A stretch of 64,000 nucleotides of DNA. It comes from Allosphingosinicella deserti (GTDB lineage: Bacteria > Pseudomonadota > Alphaproteobacteria > Sphingomonadales > Sphingomonadaceae). Each line of letters begins with the position of its first letter. Within the stretch, counting starts at the first letter, position 1. The translations under genes and the position numbers were made by a program. Below are positions 1-8,440 of the stretch, one piece after another. The notes under the pieces were generated by a model that did not search any database, was not told the origin of the DNA, and saw nothing but the letters and a program-made list of their open reading frames with translations. The stretch lies in the NCBI RefSeq assembly GCF_003012735.1, contig NZ_PXYI01000003.1:744001-808000 (forward strand), written 5' to 3'.

Positions 1-1290
1 GCGAAGGCGCGGCAGGCGCTTGGCGTGCTGCCGCCCAAATGGGTGTTCCCTTATGTCATCGACGATGCCCGCAACATCATCTCCGGCGCGCCCTATGCGC
101 CGGGCGCGGACAGCGCCCTCTTTGCGGACTTCAAGGCCAAGGTGAACAAGCTCGACATATCGGCGGCCGAGAAGACCCGGTTGATAGAGGCGGGGCGCAA
201 GGCGCTCGTCGAGAAGGTGAAGCCTGCCTATCAGCGGGTGATCGCGCTGATGCAGGCGCAGCAGAAGGCGGCCGGCACCGACGACGGCATCTGGCGGTTC
301 CCGAACGGGGCTGCGCAATATGAAGCCCTGCTGCGTTTCTACACGACGACCGGAATGGGTCCGGAGCAGATCCATACGCTCGGCCTTCAGCAGGTCGAGC
401 GCATCCACGGCGAGATGCGCGGAATCATGACGCGGGTCGGCTTCGCCGGCACCTTGCAGCAATTCTTCGAAAAGATGCGCACCGACAAGCAGTTCCTGCT
501 GTCCAACGACGAAGCCGGGCGGCAGGCCTATCTGGCGGAGACCCAGAAGGCCAATGCCGAGATGGAGAAGCTGCTTCCGGACTATTTCGGGACCACGCCG
601 AAATCGCCTCTGGTTGTGAAGCCGGTCGAGCCCTTCCGCGAGAAATCGGCGGGCAAGGCCTTCTATCAGAGCCCGGCACCGGACGGTTCGCGGCCCGGTA
701 CCTATTACGTCAATCTCTACGATATGAACGACATGCCCGCGACCGAGATCGAGGCCCTGTTCTACCATGAGGGGATCCCCGGTCACCATCTCCAGCGGGC
801 GGTGCAGACCGAGCTCGGCGGCAAGGTCCCGCCGTTCCGGCAGTTCGGCGGCTTCACCGCGTATAGCGAGGGCTGGGGTCTCTATTCGGAGCGGCTGGCC
901 AAGGATATGGGCCAATACAAGGATCCGTATCGCGATTTCGGCCGGCTGCAGCTCGAGCTCCACCGCGCGATCCGGCTCGTCGTCGATTCCGGCATTCACC
1001 ACAAGAGATGGACCCGCGAACAGGCGATCAAATATGTCGAGGACAATAGCGCCGACGCCAAAGGCGGGATCGTCAAGGCGATCGAACGCTACGTCGTCTA
1101 TCCGGGGCAGGCGACCGCCTACATGGTCGGCAAGCTCAAGATCGAGGAATTGCGCGAGCGCGCCCGCGTTGCGCTCGGCGACCGGTTCGACATCAAGGGC
1201 TTCCACGACGCGGTGCTGCTGTCGGGACCGGTGCCGCTCGACATCCTGGAGCGCAATGTCGACCAGTGGATCGCCCAGCAGAAGGGCTGA
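1..1290 (+). CDS. DUF885 family protein (peptidase-like), 5' end outside the window
   Basis: The frame is open from base 1, so the gene is truncated by the window edge; a GTG at 25 is only an internal codon. About 429 codons are visible. The zinc-peptidase-like signature HEGIPGHHLQ lies about 250 residues into the visible part and a second conserved block, EGWGLYSERL, follows some 30 residues later; both are hallmarks of the DUF885 family, which is distantly related to metallopeptidases. DUF885 proteins are usually around 600 residues and often secreted, so roughly the N-terminal quarter, including any signal peptide, is missing. It converges on the CapA-like gene with only 9 bp between the stop codons. 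The substrate is unknown; the family assignment is firm, the enzymatic role is inference. Confidence 0.85.
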   Translation, partial: AKARQALGVLPPKWVFPYVIDDARNIISGAPYAPGADSALFADFKAKVNKLDISAAEKTRLIEAGRKALVEKVKPAYQRVIALMQAQQKAAGTDDGIWRFPNGAAQYEALLRFYTTTGMGPEQIHTLGLQQVERIHGEMRGIMTRVGFAGTLQQFFEKMRTDKQFLLSNDEAGRQAYLAETQKANAEMEKLLPDYFGTTPKSPLVVKPVEPFREKSAGKAFYQSPAPDGSRPGTYYVNLYDMNDMPATEIEALFYHEGIPGHHLQRAVQTELGGKVPPFRQFGGFTAYSEGWGLYSERLAKDMGQYKDPYRDFGRLQLELHRAIRLVVDSGIHHKRWTREQAIKYVEDNSADAKGGIVKAIERYVVYPGQATAYMVGKLKIEELRERARVALGDRFDIKGFHDAVLLSGPVPLDILERNVDQWIAQQKG

Positions 1291-1299
1291 GCCTCAAGG

Positions 1300-2409
1300 T
1301 CAGTCGGTCAGCAGTCGGACCCAGCCGCCGCGATCTTCCCGGATCAGCGGCGGCAGCCCCGCCTTGCGTCCGATCTCGTCGATGTAATCGGCGATATCGA
1401 TCGTGCGGGCGCCCGCCGGGACGGGCCGCCCCGGCGGCTCGCTCCAGATCGGAATGAAGCCGGTTTCGAGCCGGCCGTCCGAATGCCAGCGCACACGGCC
1501 GATCATCCCGTTCACCGCCTCCGGGTGGAACGGCGCCAGCGTGTAGGCGGGATCCGGCTCGAAGCCGAACAGGCGCTTGCGCCGTTCGGCCCATTCGGCG
1601 CGGGCGGGGTGGTCCTGGGCGGGGCTGAGCGCGTGGGTAACCACCACGCCATTGCCGAGGCCGTGGAAGATCGGCCTGCCGCGATGGAATTCGATGCCGC
1701 GTGCGATATGCGCATGGTGGCCGACCACGATGTCGGCGCCGGCGTCGATTGCGGCGGTAGCGAGCGGACGCTCGTAAGGGGCGAGCGCGGCAGGCCTGTG
1801 CGTGATGCCCTTGTGCAGGGCGACGATGACGAGATCGGCGTCGGCTCGGGCCCGGGCGATGGCATCCGACATTGCGGCCACCGATTCCGGGTCGGCCTCG
1901 ACGAGATCGGCCTGCGGGCGGCTCGGGCCGCCGTCGGCGGCGCGCACCGTCACGTAGGCGCTGCCGGCCTTGCCCGTCCCGGCCCAGCTGATTTCGGGCC
2001 CGACCGCATTGTAGCTCAGCAAGGCGATCCGGCGTCCGTCGCGTTCGAGGAGGGCAGGGGCAGTTGCGGCCACGAGGTCGGCGCCGGCGCCGCAATGGGC
2101 TATGCCGAGCCGATCGAGCTCGGCGATCGTGTCGGCGATGCCGATCGCACCGCAATCGGCGATATGGTTGCCCGCCATGCTGACCGCCGAAATGCCGGCA
2201 CGGGCCAGAGCGGCGAGGTGATCGGGGTCGGCTCCCGGTGCGGGGACGTCCCCCGTCAGCTCGACACCCCGCCGTGTGTGCGGCACTTCGAGGTGGCCGA
2301 TGGCCAGGTCGGCGGCGCGGGTGAGCGGCGCGATGCCGGCGAGCCAATGGTCCGGGTCCGGCACGTCGAGGATGATGTCGCCGAGAAAGAGAAGGTCGAG
2401 CGCGGCCAT
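1300..2409 (-). CDS. CapA family metallophosphatase-like protein
   Basis: A 369-aa protein opening with LLFLGDIILDVPD, the metal-binding GD motif of the calcineurin-like fold, followed by SMAGNHIADCG (the family's GNH block) and VVGHHAHIARGIE (GHH/H block). These are the motifs of the PGA_cap/CapA family, first known from poly-gamma-glutamate capsule synthesis but widespread in unrelated operons. No signal peptide or membrane anchor is visible, so it is probably cytoplasmic, unlike classical CapA. It is the last gene of the CoA-transferase operon, starting 2 bp after the preceding stop. In this context a phosphatase or esterase-like hydrolase acting on a pathway intermediate is more plausible than capsule synthesis, but that is inference. 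Confidence 0.8.
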   Translation of the reverse strand: MAALDLLFLGDIILDVPDPDHWLAGIAPLTRAADLAIGHLEVPHTRRGVELTGDVPAPGADPDHLAALARAGISAVSMAGNHIADCGAIGIADTIAELDRLGIAHCGAGADLVAATAPALLERDGRRIALLSYNAVGPEISWAGTGKAGSAYVTVRAADGGPSRPQADLVEADPESVAAMSDAIARARADADLVIVALHKGITHRPAALAPYERPLATAAIDAGADIVVGHHAHIARGIEFHRGRPIFHGLGNGVVVTHALSPAQDHPARAEWAERRKRLFGFEPDPAYTLAPFHPEAVNGMIGRVRWHSDGRLETGFIPIWSEPPGRPVPAGARTIDIADYIDEIGRKAGLPPLIREDRGGWVRLLTD

Positions 2410-2411
2410 GA

Positions 2412-3596
2412 TCAGACCACGCCGGACGCGTGCAGCCGTGCAACCTCCTGGGCGTCATAGCCGAGCGCGGCCAGGACTCGGTTCGTGTCGGCACCTAGCG
2501 CCGGCACCACCGGCGGTGTCGCCTCGCGCTCGGCAGCAAAACCGGGGCCGACCACGGCCAGCGGCCGGTCCGATCCCGGCAGTGTCGCCTCCTGGAGCAG
2601 CCCGCGCTGGGCGAGATGCGGATGGCCGGCAATCTGCCCGACATCGCGGATCATCGCCGCGGGAACGCCGGCGCCGGTGAGTTCGCGTTCGAGATCGGCG
2701 GCGCGCCGCTCGGCAAGGAAGTCGGTCAGCCAGGCTTTCAGGGCATCATAATTGTCGACCCGCGCCTGATGGTCGCGGAAGCGCGGATCGTCGATCATCG
2801 CGGCGTGACCGAACACCCTGAACATCGCCGCGATCTGGTGCTGGTGGTTAGCACCCAGCGCAATCCAGCCTTCGCCGGTGGGGTAGAATTCGGCCGTGGC
2901 GACGAGCCGGTAGCCCCGATTGCCGGTGCCCTTCGGCGCGTCGCCGGTATAGGACCAGACCGAGACTCCGGTGGCGATCAGCTTCAGCGCCGCATCGAGC
3001 ATTGCCACGTCGCAATATTCGCCCAGGCCCGTCGCGTCGCGCTTTCTGAGCGCGGCGAGCAAGGCGATGACGCCGAGATAGCCGGAGAAGGAATCGACGA
3101 TCGGCATACCCACCTTCTGCGGCCCGTCGGCATTGGCGTTCATGATCGCCATGCCGGAGACGGCCTGGGCGATATGATCGTAGGCGCCCCAATCCTTCAT
3201 CGGTCCGGTCTGACCGAAGCCGCTCAACGAGAGCAGGATCACCCGTGGATTGTCGGCGCGCAGGATCTCGTAGCCGAGACCGAGCCGGGCGAGCACTCCC
3301 GGACGGAAATTCTCGACGACGATGTCCGCTTCGGCGGCGAGCCGGCGCGCGATGCCCAGGCCTTCGTCGCTCTTGAGGTTGAGCGTCACCGATTTCTTGC
3401 CGGCATTCACCGCGGCGAACGGGATGCTCATTTTCGGCACGCCGGCATGTTCGGTATAATGTCGAAAGGCGTCACCGGCCTCGGGCGGCTCGATCTTGAT
3501 CACCTCTGCGCCGAGTTGGCGCAGCATCTGGGTGCAGGTCGGGCCCGAGATTGCGTGGGTGAGATCGAGCACCTTGATCCCCTCGAGGGCGTTCAT
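2412..3596 (-). CDS. Family III CoA-transferase (CaiB/BaiF)
   Basis: A 394-aa protein of normal family length. The N-terminal block (LEGIKVLDLTHAISGPTCTQ) and LGAEVIKIEPPEAGDAFR form the CoA-binding Rossmann part. DVAMLDAALKL contains the aspartate that becomes the acyl-aspartate intermediate in formyl-CoA transferase. Family III enzymes move CoA between carboxylic acids. It overlaps the upstream CoA-transferase gene by an ATGA. Two adjacent, translationally coupled paralogues resemble heteromeric pairs such as BbsEF and SmtAB, so the two may form one enzyme. The acid substrate is unknown. Confidence 0.9.
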   Translation of the reverse strand: MNALEGIKVLDLTHAISGPTCTQMLRQLGAEVIKIEPPEAGDAFRHYTEHAGVPKMSIPFAAVNAGKKSVTLNLKSDEGLGIARRLAAEADIVVENFRPGVLARLGLGYEILRADNPRVILLSLSGFGQTGPMKDWGAYDHIAQAVSGMAIMNANADGPQKVGMPIVDSFSGYLGVIALLAALRKRDATGLGEYCDVAMLDAALKLIATGVSVWSYTGDAPKGTGNRGYRLVATAEFYPTGEGWIALGANHQHQIAAMFRVFGHAAMIDDPRFRDHQARVDNYDALKAWLTDFLAERRAADLERELTGAGVPAAMIRDVGQIAGHPHLAQRGLLQEATLPGSDRPLAVVGPGFAAEREATPPVVPALGADTNRVLAALGYDAQEVARLHASGVV

Positions 3597-4789
3597 CGTC
3601 TCTCTCCCTGGCCGGCGTCGAATGCGCCGCTCTTGGCCAGCGCCTCACGCGCCGCTTCATCAAAGCCGAGACGTTCCAGGATCGCCTCGGTGTCGGCGCC
3701 CGGCAGGCCGGCCACAACGGGCGCGCGCGGCGGGCTGTCGGACAGGTGAAAGGGCAGGCCAAGCTGCACGACCCCGCGATCGTCCCCGTTCACCGCCACA
3801 TCTCTTACCATGTCGCGCGCACGATTGTGGGGATCGGCAAGCGCCTCGGCGATCGACAGCACCGGCATCGCCTGGGTGTCGGCGGCGGTCAGCAGCGCGA
3901 ACCAGGAATCGCGCGGCCGAGTCCGGAAAAGGGCTTTCAGCTCCGCTTCGATCTGCGGATGACGGGCGATGTCATGTTGAAGCGGCGCCAGGTCGCTTCG
4001 TCCGATCGCCGCGCAGAAGCGGGCCCAGTAGGCCGGCTCCATGTCGGTCGTGCAGAGCCAGCCACCGTCGGCGCATTCCCACACGCCGCCTTTGGGATGC
4101 CAGGCGCCGCCGGGCGGTGCGAGCCCTTCGAGGTCGTCATGGCGGCCCATCGTCACCATCAGCAGCGGCATGCTCGCATCGGACATGGCGATATCGGCAT
4201 GCTGGCCGCGTCCGCTTTTCGCGCGCGCCTGCAGCGCTGCGAGCATGGCGATCGTCGCATGACAGCCGGCGAGGACATCTGCGACTTGAAGCCCGGGCAA
4301 TGTCGGCGTGGGGAGACCGTTCAGCCGCGACAGCGCACCGGCAAGCGCGAGGGCCGCGGGATCGTGGCCGGCCCGCGCGGCATAGGGCCCGGTCTGGCCC
4401 GCGAAGGAGACGGAGCAGTAAATCAGTCGCGGGTTGAGCGCCGCCATGGCGGCATAGCCGTAGCCCATCTTCGCGAGCACTCCGGGCCGGTAATCCTCGA
4501 TCAGGATGTCGGCCTCGGCGATCAGCTTGTGGAGAACCGGCCGGGCCTGTTCGTGGCCCGGATTGATCAGCAGGCTGCTCTTGTTGCGCGTGTAGGTGGG
4601 TCGGGCACGGCGCCGCGCCGCCGCGCGCGGATCCTCGTCGCCGCCGAACATCGCCTTGTGCTTGGCGAGCTCGCGCGGATGCTCGATGCGGATCACCTCG
4701 GCGCCGAGATCGGCCGCTATCCAGCTCGCATAGGCACCGGGCAGGAAGCGCGAGAAATCGACGATGCGCAGTCCCTCAAGCGCGGACAT
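3593..4789 (-). CDS. Family III CoA-transferase (CaiB/BaiF), second paralogue
   Basis: The frame is open to 4861, but the family N-terminus (MSALEGLRIVDFSRFLPGA) begins at the ATG at 4789, giving 398 aa; this also leaves a short 14-bp overlap with the upstream gene, as elsewhere in this operon. The CoA-binding block LGAEVIRIEHPRELAKHK and the catalytic block DIAMSDASMP with its aspartate are present. The C-terminal small domain is complete (GADTEAILERLGFDEAAREAL). It sits between the fused dehydratase-like gene and the first CoA-transferase. It is a likely partner of the 2412-3596 product. The closely related racemase AMACR shares this fold, so racemase activity cannot be excluded. Confidence 0.9.
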   Translation of the reverse strand: MSALEGLRIVDFSRFLPGAYASWIAADLGAEVIRIEHPRELAKHKAMFGGDEDPRAAARRRARPTYTRNKSSLLINPGHEQARPVLHKLIAEADILIEDYRPGVLAKMGYGYAAMAALNPRLIYCSVSFAGQTGPYAARAGHDPAALALAGALSRLNGLPTPTLPGLQVADVLAGCHATIAMLAALQARAKSGRGQHADIAMSDASMPLLMVTMGRHDDLEGLAPPGGAWHPKGGVWECADGGWLCTTDMEPAYWARFCAAIGRSDLAPLQHDIARHPQIEAELKALFRTRPRDSWFALLTAADTQAMPVLSIAEALADPHNRARDMVRDVAVNGDDRGVVQLGLPFHLSDSPPRAPVVAGLPGADTEAILERLGFDEAAREALAKSGAFDAGQGERR

Positions 4790-7196
4790 CCGCGCCTCCA
4801 TGGCGGGCGTCCGCGCGCGTACGCGCCTCGCCTTCGATGAAGGCAGTGACCTCGGCCTCAACGGCGCCCTGGTCCTCGCCTTCGCGGCTGAAATTGTCGA
4901 CGCTCAGTTGCAGCACCGGGATTCCGGCATCGCGTAACGCCCGGACCACGAACGGATCGGCATCGCGCAGCGCCACCACGCCGTCGACCTGATGGGTCTG
5001 CGCCTCGCGCACGTTCCACGGTCCCGCCCAGGTCGGCATGCGCAATTCGTCGCCCATCGTCAGGAAGCGCGCGGCGAGCGCGCGCATCGGATCGCGGCCG
5101 CCTTCGGTGCTGCGGATATAGCCGTCGGCCGCGAGCGCGAGATACATCGACCAGACGAACACCGCGCCGTGGCTCTCCTCCCATTTCTGGTAGAAGCCCA
5201 TGTCGCTCCACAGGCCGCGGCCTACCCACATCAGCCGAACGCGCTCGTTCGGCACCGCGGAGAGACCGCCTTCGACGCGTGCGACGACCTCCTCGTAGAA
5301 TGCCTTGGCCGCATCGCGCGCCCACACCGTTCCGCGATGCCATTGCGGGACCATCGTCGCCGGCATTGAATCGACGATCGAGATCGGTGCCGGGATGGTC
5401 CTTGCCATCAGATCGCGGGTGCGGCGGTAATAATCCTCCTGCTCGTTCACCAGTGCCATCACCTCGGCAAAGCGATCGGGCGAGAAGGTCCGGCCGGTCT
5501 GCACTTCGATCGCGGCGATCACCGTCTCGAGCTCGGCGACCATCAGGTCGATCCGCTCGGGCTCGAGCACCGAGTCCCAGCGTTCGGGCAGATCCTCCCA
5601 CCAGCGGGTCGTGATGTCGGGGCGCGGATCGACGGTTCGCTCGTACAGGAACGGAGTCGCGCCCGCCGCGTCCGCCCATTCGCGGAAGATCTTGGCCGTT
5701 GCATCGCTCGACAGGATTGCGTGCAGGAAGTTCGGCCGTGGCAGCCCGCCCCAGGGCGCAAGCGCCGCATCCTCGTCGAAGGTCGCGGCGAGGCCCTGCG
5801 CGCTATAGGCCTCGACGTCGGTCGGGAAGTCGCGCGCCGCGAGCAGGCCGAGATAGCGGCCGGATTGCTGCTTGGCGGCGACGATCGAGGCCCACCATTG
5901 GTTGACCACGAACGGCACGTCGAGCGCACGCAGAATCTCCTGCGGCGCGTTGGCATTGACCATCGCGAACGGTGCTCCGTCGGCGACCTGCTGGCGTACC
6001 GAGGCGAACCAGTCGCGCTGGTAGCTGCCGAAGGTCGCGACGGAGTCGAGCGACTTGCGGCTGCGGGCACCCGCGGGCGGCTTCGGCGTGCTTGCCTTGA
6101 CCGCGGGAATCGCCGACGTCTCGGGCTCGCCCGAGAGGAAGCGCCGGACCTGCTCGCCGAACGCTTCGTCGCCGTCGAGCGAGGTTCGCACGGCAAGAAA
6201 CGGCACATCAGGGAGCGCACGCCGCATGGCCGCGATATCCCAGGGTGCCGCCTCGTCGCCGTCGATGGAGATGTGGAGGATCATCTCCGCCCTGCACGCC
6301 GCGACCCGCTCGACGAGCTGTTGCGCACGGACCCCCGGCGGCACCGTCCGCGCCGGAGGGCGCAGGCGCGGATCGGCGCAGGCTTCGACCGTCGGGTGCG
6401 CGAGGTGCGCTTCAAGATAAGGTTCGCCCCAGCCATGATCCTCGCCGACGATGATCGCGCCGGCCCGTTCGATCAGGGCATAGAGATCGGCATGTTCGTG
6501 CGCGCTGCCTGTGACGAACAGGCGGGTGCCTGGGCGAGCGGCGAGGGCGTCGGCCGAACCCAGGACATCCCCCATCGCCGCATTATGCGCCTCGGGCGCC
6601 ATGATCGCCGCTGCGCCCGCGATGCGCAGCATGTCCGTACCGGTGATCCGCGGGTCGTCCGCACGGCGGAGCTGCGCGAGGCGGGTGAACAGGGCATGCT
6701 GGCAGTCTGCCGTTGCGATCTGTGCGGCGAGGGCCGCGTCCGAAACGGTGCTGCCGCCGATCCGCTCGAGCCAGGCGGCGCATTGGGCGAGACGATGGCG
6801 ATTGTAGCGGCGCGACGCTTCGCGATCGAGATGGAGGAGATCGAGGAAGTGGATCTGGCCCGGCACGGGCTCACCGAGCCGGCGAAGCTCGCGAAGCGCG
6901 GCGAAGATCTGGGGCTGCTCGGAATCCGCCTGCGTGATCAGCAGCGGAATGTCGCGGTGCGTGGGGTGGAGTATCTGCTCGAGCAGCCGCTTGCCGCGAA
7001 GGCCCATTGCGGTGTCGCCCATCAGCGCGTCGGCGCGGGGCGTCGCCAGTCCGGCCGGAGCGACGAGGCGGATCGGCAGCAGGCCGGCGGCGAGCAACAT
7101 CTCGCGCGGGGCGTCGAGTCCAATCGTGCGCACCACCGGCCGGTCCGCGCCGGCGATGATCGCGGCTGGATCATCGAAGGCGAACCCGTCCGGCAT
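4776..7196 (-). CDS. Fused tandem 2-hydroxyacyl-CoA dehydratase / benzoyl-CoA reductase-like protein
   Basis: An 806-aa protein built from two copies of the HgdB/FldB/BcrC fold. Module 1 spans about residues 20-356 (GTRLFVTGSAHEHADLY at 223-239, an IERAGAIIVGEDHGWGEP block). A Pro/Ala/Lys-rich linker covers about 357-385. Module 2 spans about 386-790 (HQVDGVVALRDADPFV, then GIPVLQLSVDNFS). Known relatives are separate subunits that dehydrate 2-hydroxyacyl-CoA, or reduce benzoyl-CoA, through a [4Fe-4S] cluster held by cysteines, and need an ATP-driven activase. Here module 2 has no cysteine at all. Module 1 has four (139, 165, 273, 301), and none sits where the ligands are expected (TQADSEQ and ISIDGDEAAP instead of CD motifs). 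No activase gene is nearby. Its place between CoA-transferases supports an acyl-CoA substrate; the chemistry is open. Confidence 0.75.
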   Translation of the reverse strand: MPDGFAFDDPAAIIAGADRPVVRTIGLDAPREMLLAAGLLPIRLVAPAGLATPRADALMGDTAMGLRGKRLLEQILHPTHRDIPLLITQADSEQPQIFAALRELRRLGEPVPGQIHFLDLLHLDREASRRYNRHRLAQCAAWLERIGGSTVSDAALAAQIATADCQHALFTRLAQLRRADDPRITGTDMLRIAGAAAIMAPEAHNAAMGDVLGSADALAARPGTRLFVTGSAHEHADLYALIERAGAIIVGEDHGWGEPYLEAHLAHPTVEACADPRLRPPARTVPPGVRAQQLVERVAACRAEMILHISIDGDEAAPWDIAAMRRALPDVPFLAVRTSLDGDEAFGEQVRRFLSGEPETSAIPAVKASTPKPPAGARSRKSLDSVATFGSYQRDWFASVRQQVADGAPFAMVNANAPQEILRALDVPFVVNQWWASIVAAKQQSGRYLGLLAARDFPTDVEAYSAQGLAATFDEDAALAPWGGLPRPNFLHAILSSDATAKIFREWADAAGATPFLYERTVDPRPDITTRWWEDLPERWDSVLEPERIDLMVAELETVIAAIEVQTGRTFSPDRFAEVMALVNEQEDYYRRTRDLMARTIPAPISIVDSMPATMVPQWHRGTVWARDAAKAFYEEVVARVEGGLSAVPNERVRLMWVGRGLWSDMGFYQKWEESHGAVFVWSMYLALAADGYIRSTEGGRDPMRALAARFLTMGDELRMPTWAGPWNVREAQTHQVDGVVALRDADPFVVRALRDAGIPVLQLSVDNFSREGEDQGAVEAEVTAFIEGEARTRADARHGGADVRA

Positions 7197-8440
7197 CAGA
7201 CCACGCCCGCCGCGGAGAGCTTCTCCAGCATTTCGGGCGAGTAGCCGAGCAGGGTGCGATAGATGGCGTCATTATGCTCGCCGATCCGCACCGGCAGCGC
7301 ATCGTCGAATCCGGTGCGCGCCTCGGAGAATTGGATCGGGATTCCGGCGGTGCGAAGGTCGATCTCCGAGTCATAGTCGGGATGGGCAATCGGCATGGTC
7401 TCGTTGCGGCCGACGACCCGGGGATCGACCAGGGCATCCTCGGGGTGGCGGACGGGCGCCACCGGCACCCCTTCCGCTTCGAGCCGGCGGACCACCTCGG
7501 CGGTCGGCAGCCCGCGCGACCAGGCGTTGATCCGCTCTTCGAGATCGTGGGCATTGGCGACCCGCACGTCGCGGCTGGCGAAGCGGGAATCGTCGCCAAG
7601 CTCGGGCGCGCCCATCGCGCGGAACAGGCCGCGCGCGAGCTTTTCGTGCACCGCGACCAGCGCGACGTAGCCGTCCGCGCATTCGAACACTCCGAATGGG
7701 GAAAGCCGCCGAACGGTGAGCCCGGTCCGCGACGCCATGCCTGCCGCCGCCATCGCCGACCAATTCTCGATCGCGACGAACGAGGTCAGCGCACCGAGCA
7801 TCGACACGTCGACATGCTGGCCGACCCCGGTGCGGTGACGCTGTTCGATCGCTGCGAGGATGCCGATCACCGAGAAGACCGGCGCGAGCATGTCGGCGAT
7901 GGGAATTCCGAAGCGCACGGGCGGTTCGCCAGGCTCGCCGCTGCTGAACATCGCCCCGCTGAGCGCCTGAATGATCACGTCCATCGCCTTGCCGCCCTCG
8001 AGATCGTCGGCGCCGAAGCCGCTCAGGGAACAATAGACGATGCGCGGATTGGCGGCGCGCGCGGCTTCGTAGCCGACGCCGAGACGATCGGCGGTGCCAG
8101 CCGTGAAATTCTCGACGACGATGTCGGCCGTGCGCACCAGATCGGCAAAGACCTGTCGGGCCTCCGGCTTCTTGAGATCGAGCGCAACGCCATATTTACC
8201 GCGCGCGCGGGTGAGGTGCGAGATCGAGATGTCGTCCTCGTGCCGGCGCTCGACGACGATGCCGTCGCGGCCCACATAGGGGCTGTTCTCGCGGGCGAGA
8301 TCGCCGCCCTGCGGCTGCTCGACCTTGATCACCTCGGCGCCGAGCCCGGCGAGAAGGAGCGTTGCATAGGGGCCGGCAAGCGCGCGGGTGAGATCGATCA
8401 CCCGCAGCCCTTCGAGCGGGCGCGGTGGCGTTTGAGTCAT
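7196..8440 (-). CDS. Family III CoA-transferase-like protein, third paralogue, catalytic Asp replaced
   Basis: The open frame runs to 8776, but the family N-terminus (MTQTPPRPLEGLRVIDLTRA) starts at the ATG at 8440, which overlaps the dctP-like stop by ATGA; this gives 414 aa. The nucleotide-binding region (LGAEVIKVEQPQGGDLAREN) and the C-terminal domain are complete. In the block that carries the catalytic aspartate of formyl-CoA transferase (MxDA) this protein reads DVSMLGALTSF, with glycine instead of aspartate. I recall other family members with this form, so it may define a non-transferase or heteromeric-partner subgroup. It lies directly after the TRAP genes and before the fused dehydratase-like gene, with ATGA overlap on both sides. 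Confidence 0.85.
   Translation of the reverse strand: MTQTPPRPLEGLRVIDLTRALAGPYATLLLAGLGAEVIKVEQPQGGDLARENSPYVGRDGIVVERRHEDDISISHLTRARGKYGVALDLKKPEARQVFADLVRTADIVVENFTAGTADRLGVGYEAARAANPRIVYCSLSGFGADDLEGGKAMDVIIQALSGAMFSSGEPGEPPVRFGIPIADMLAPVFSVIGILAAIEQRHRTGVGQHVDVSMLGALTSFVAIENWSAMAAAGMASRTGLTVRRLSPFGVFECADGYVALVAVHEKLARGLFRAMGAPELGDDSRFASRDVRVANAHDLEERINAWSRGLPTAEVVRRLEAEGVPVAPVRHPEDALVDPRVVGRNETMPIAHPDYDSEIDLRTAGIPIQFSEARTGFDDALPVRIGEHNDAIYRTLLGYSPEMLEKLSAAGVV

Noticed and set aside
1300-2409. Capsule (poly-gamma-glutamate) synthesis role for the CapA-like gene
   Set aside because: No capB/capC genes, no export signal, and the gene is embedded in a CoA-transferase operon.
2412-8440. An FldABCI-type reductive phenyllactate pathway
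   Set aside because: CoA-transferases next to a dehydratase-like protein suggest it, but the cluster cysteines are missing, both dehydratase modules are fused and no activase gene is present.
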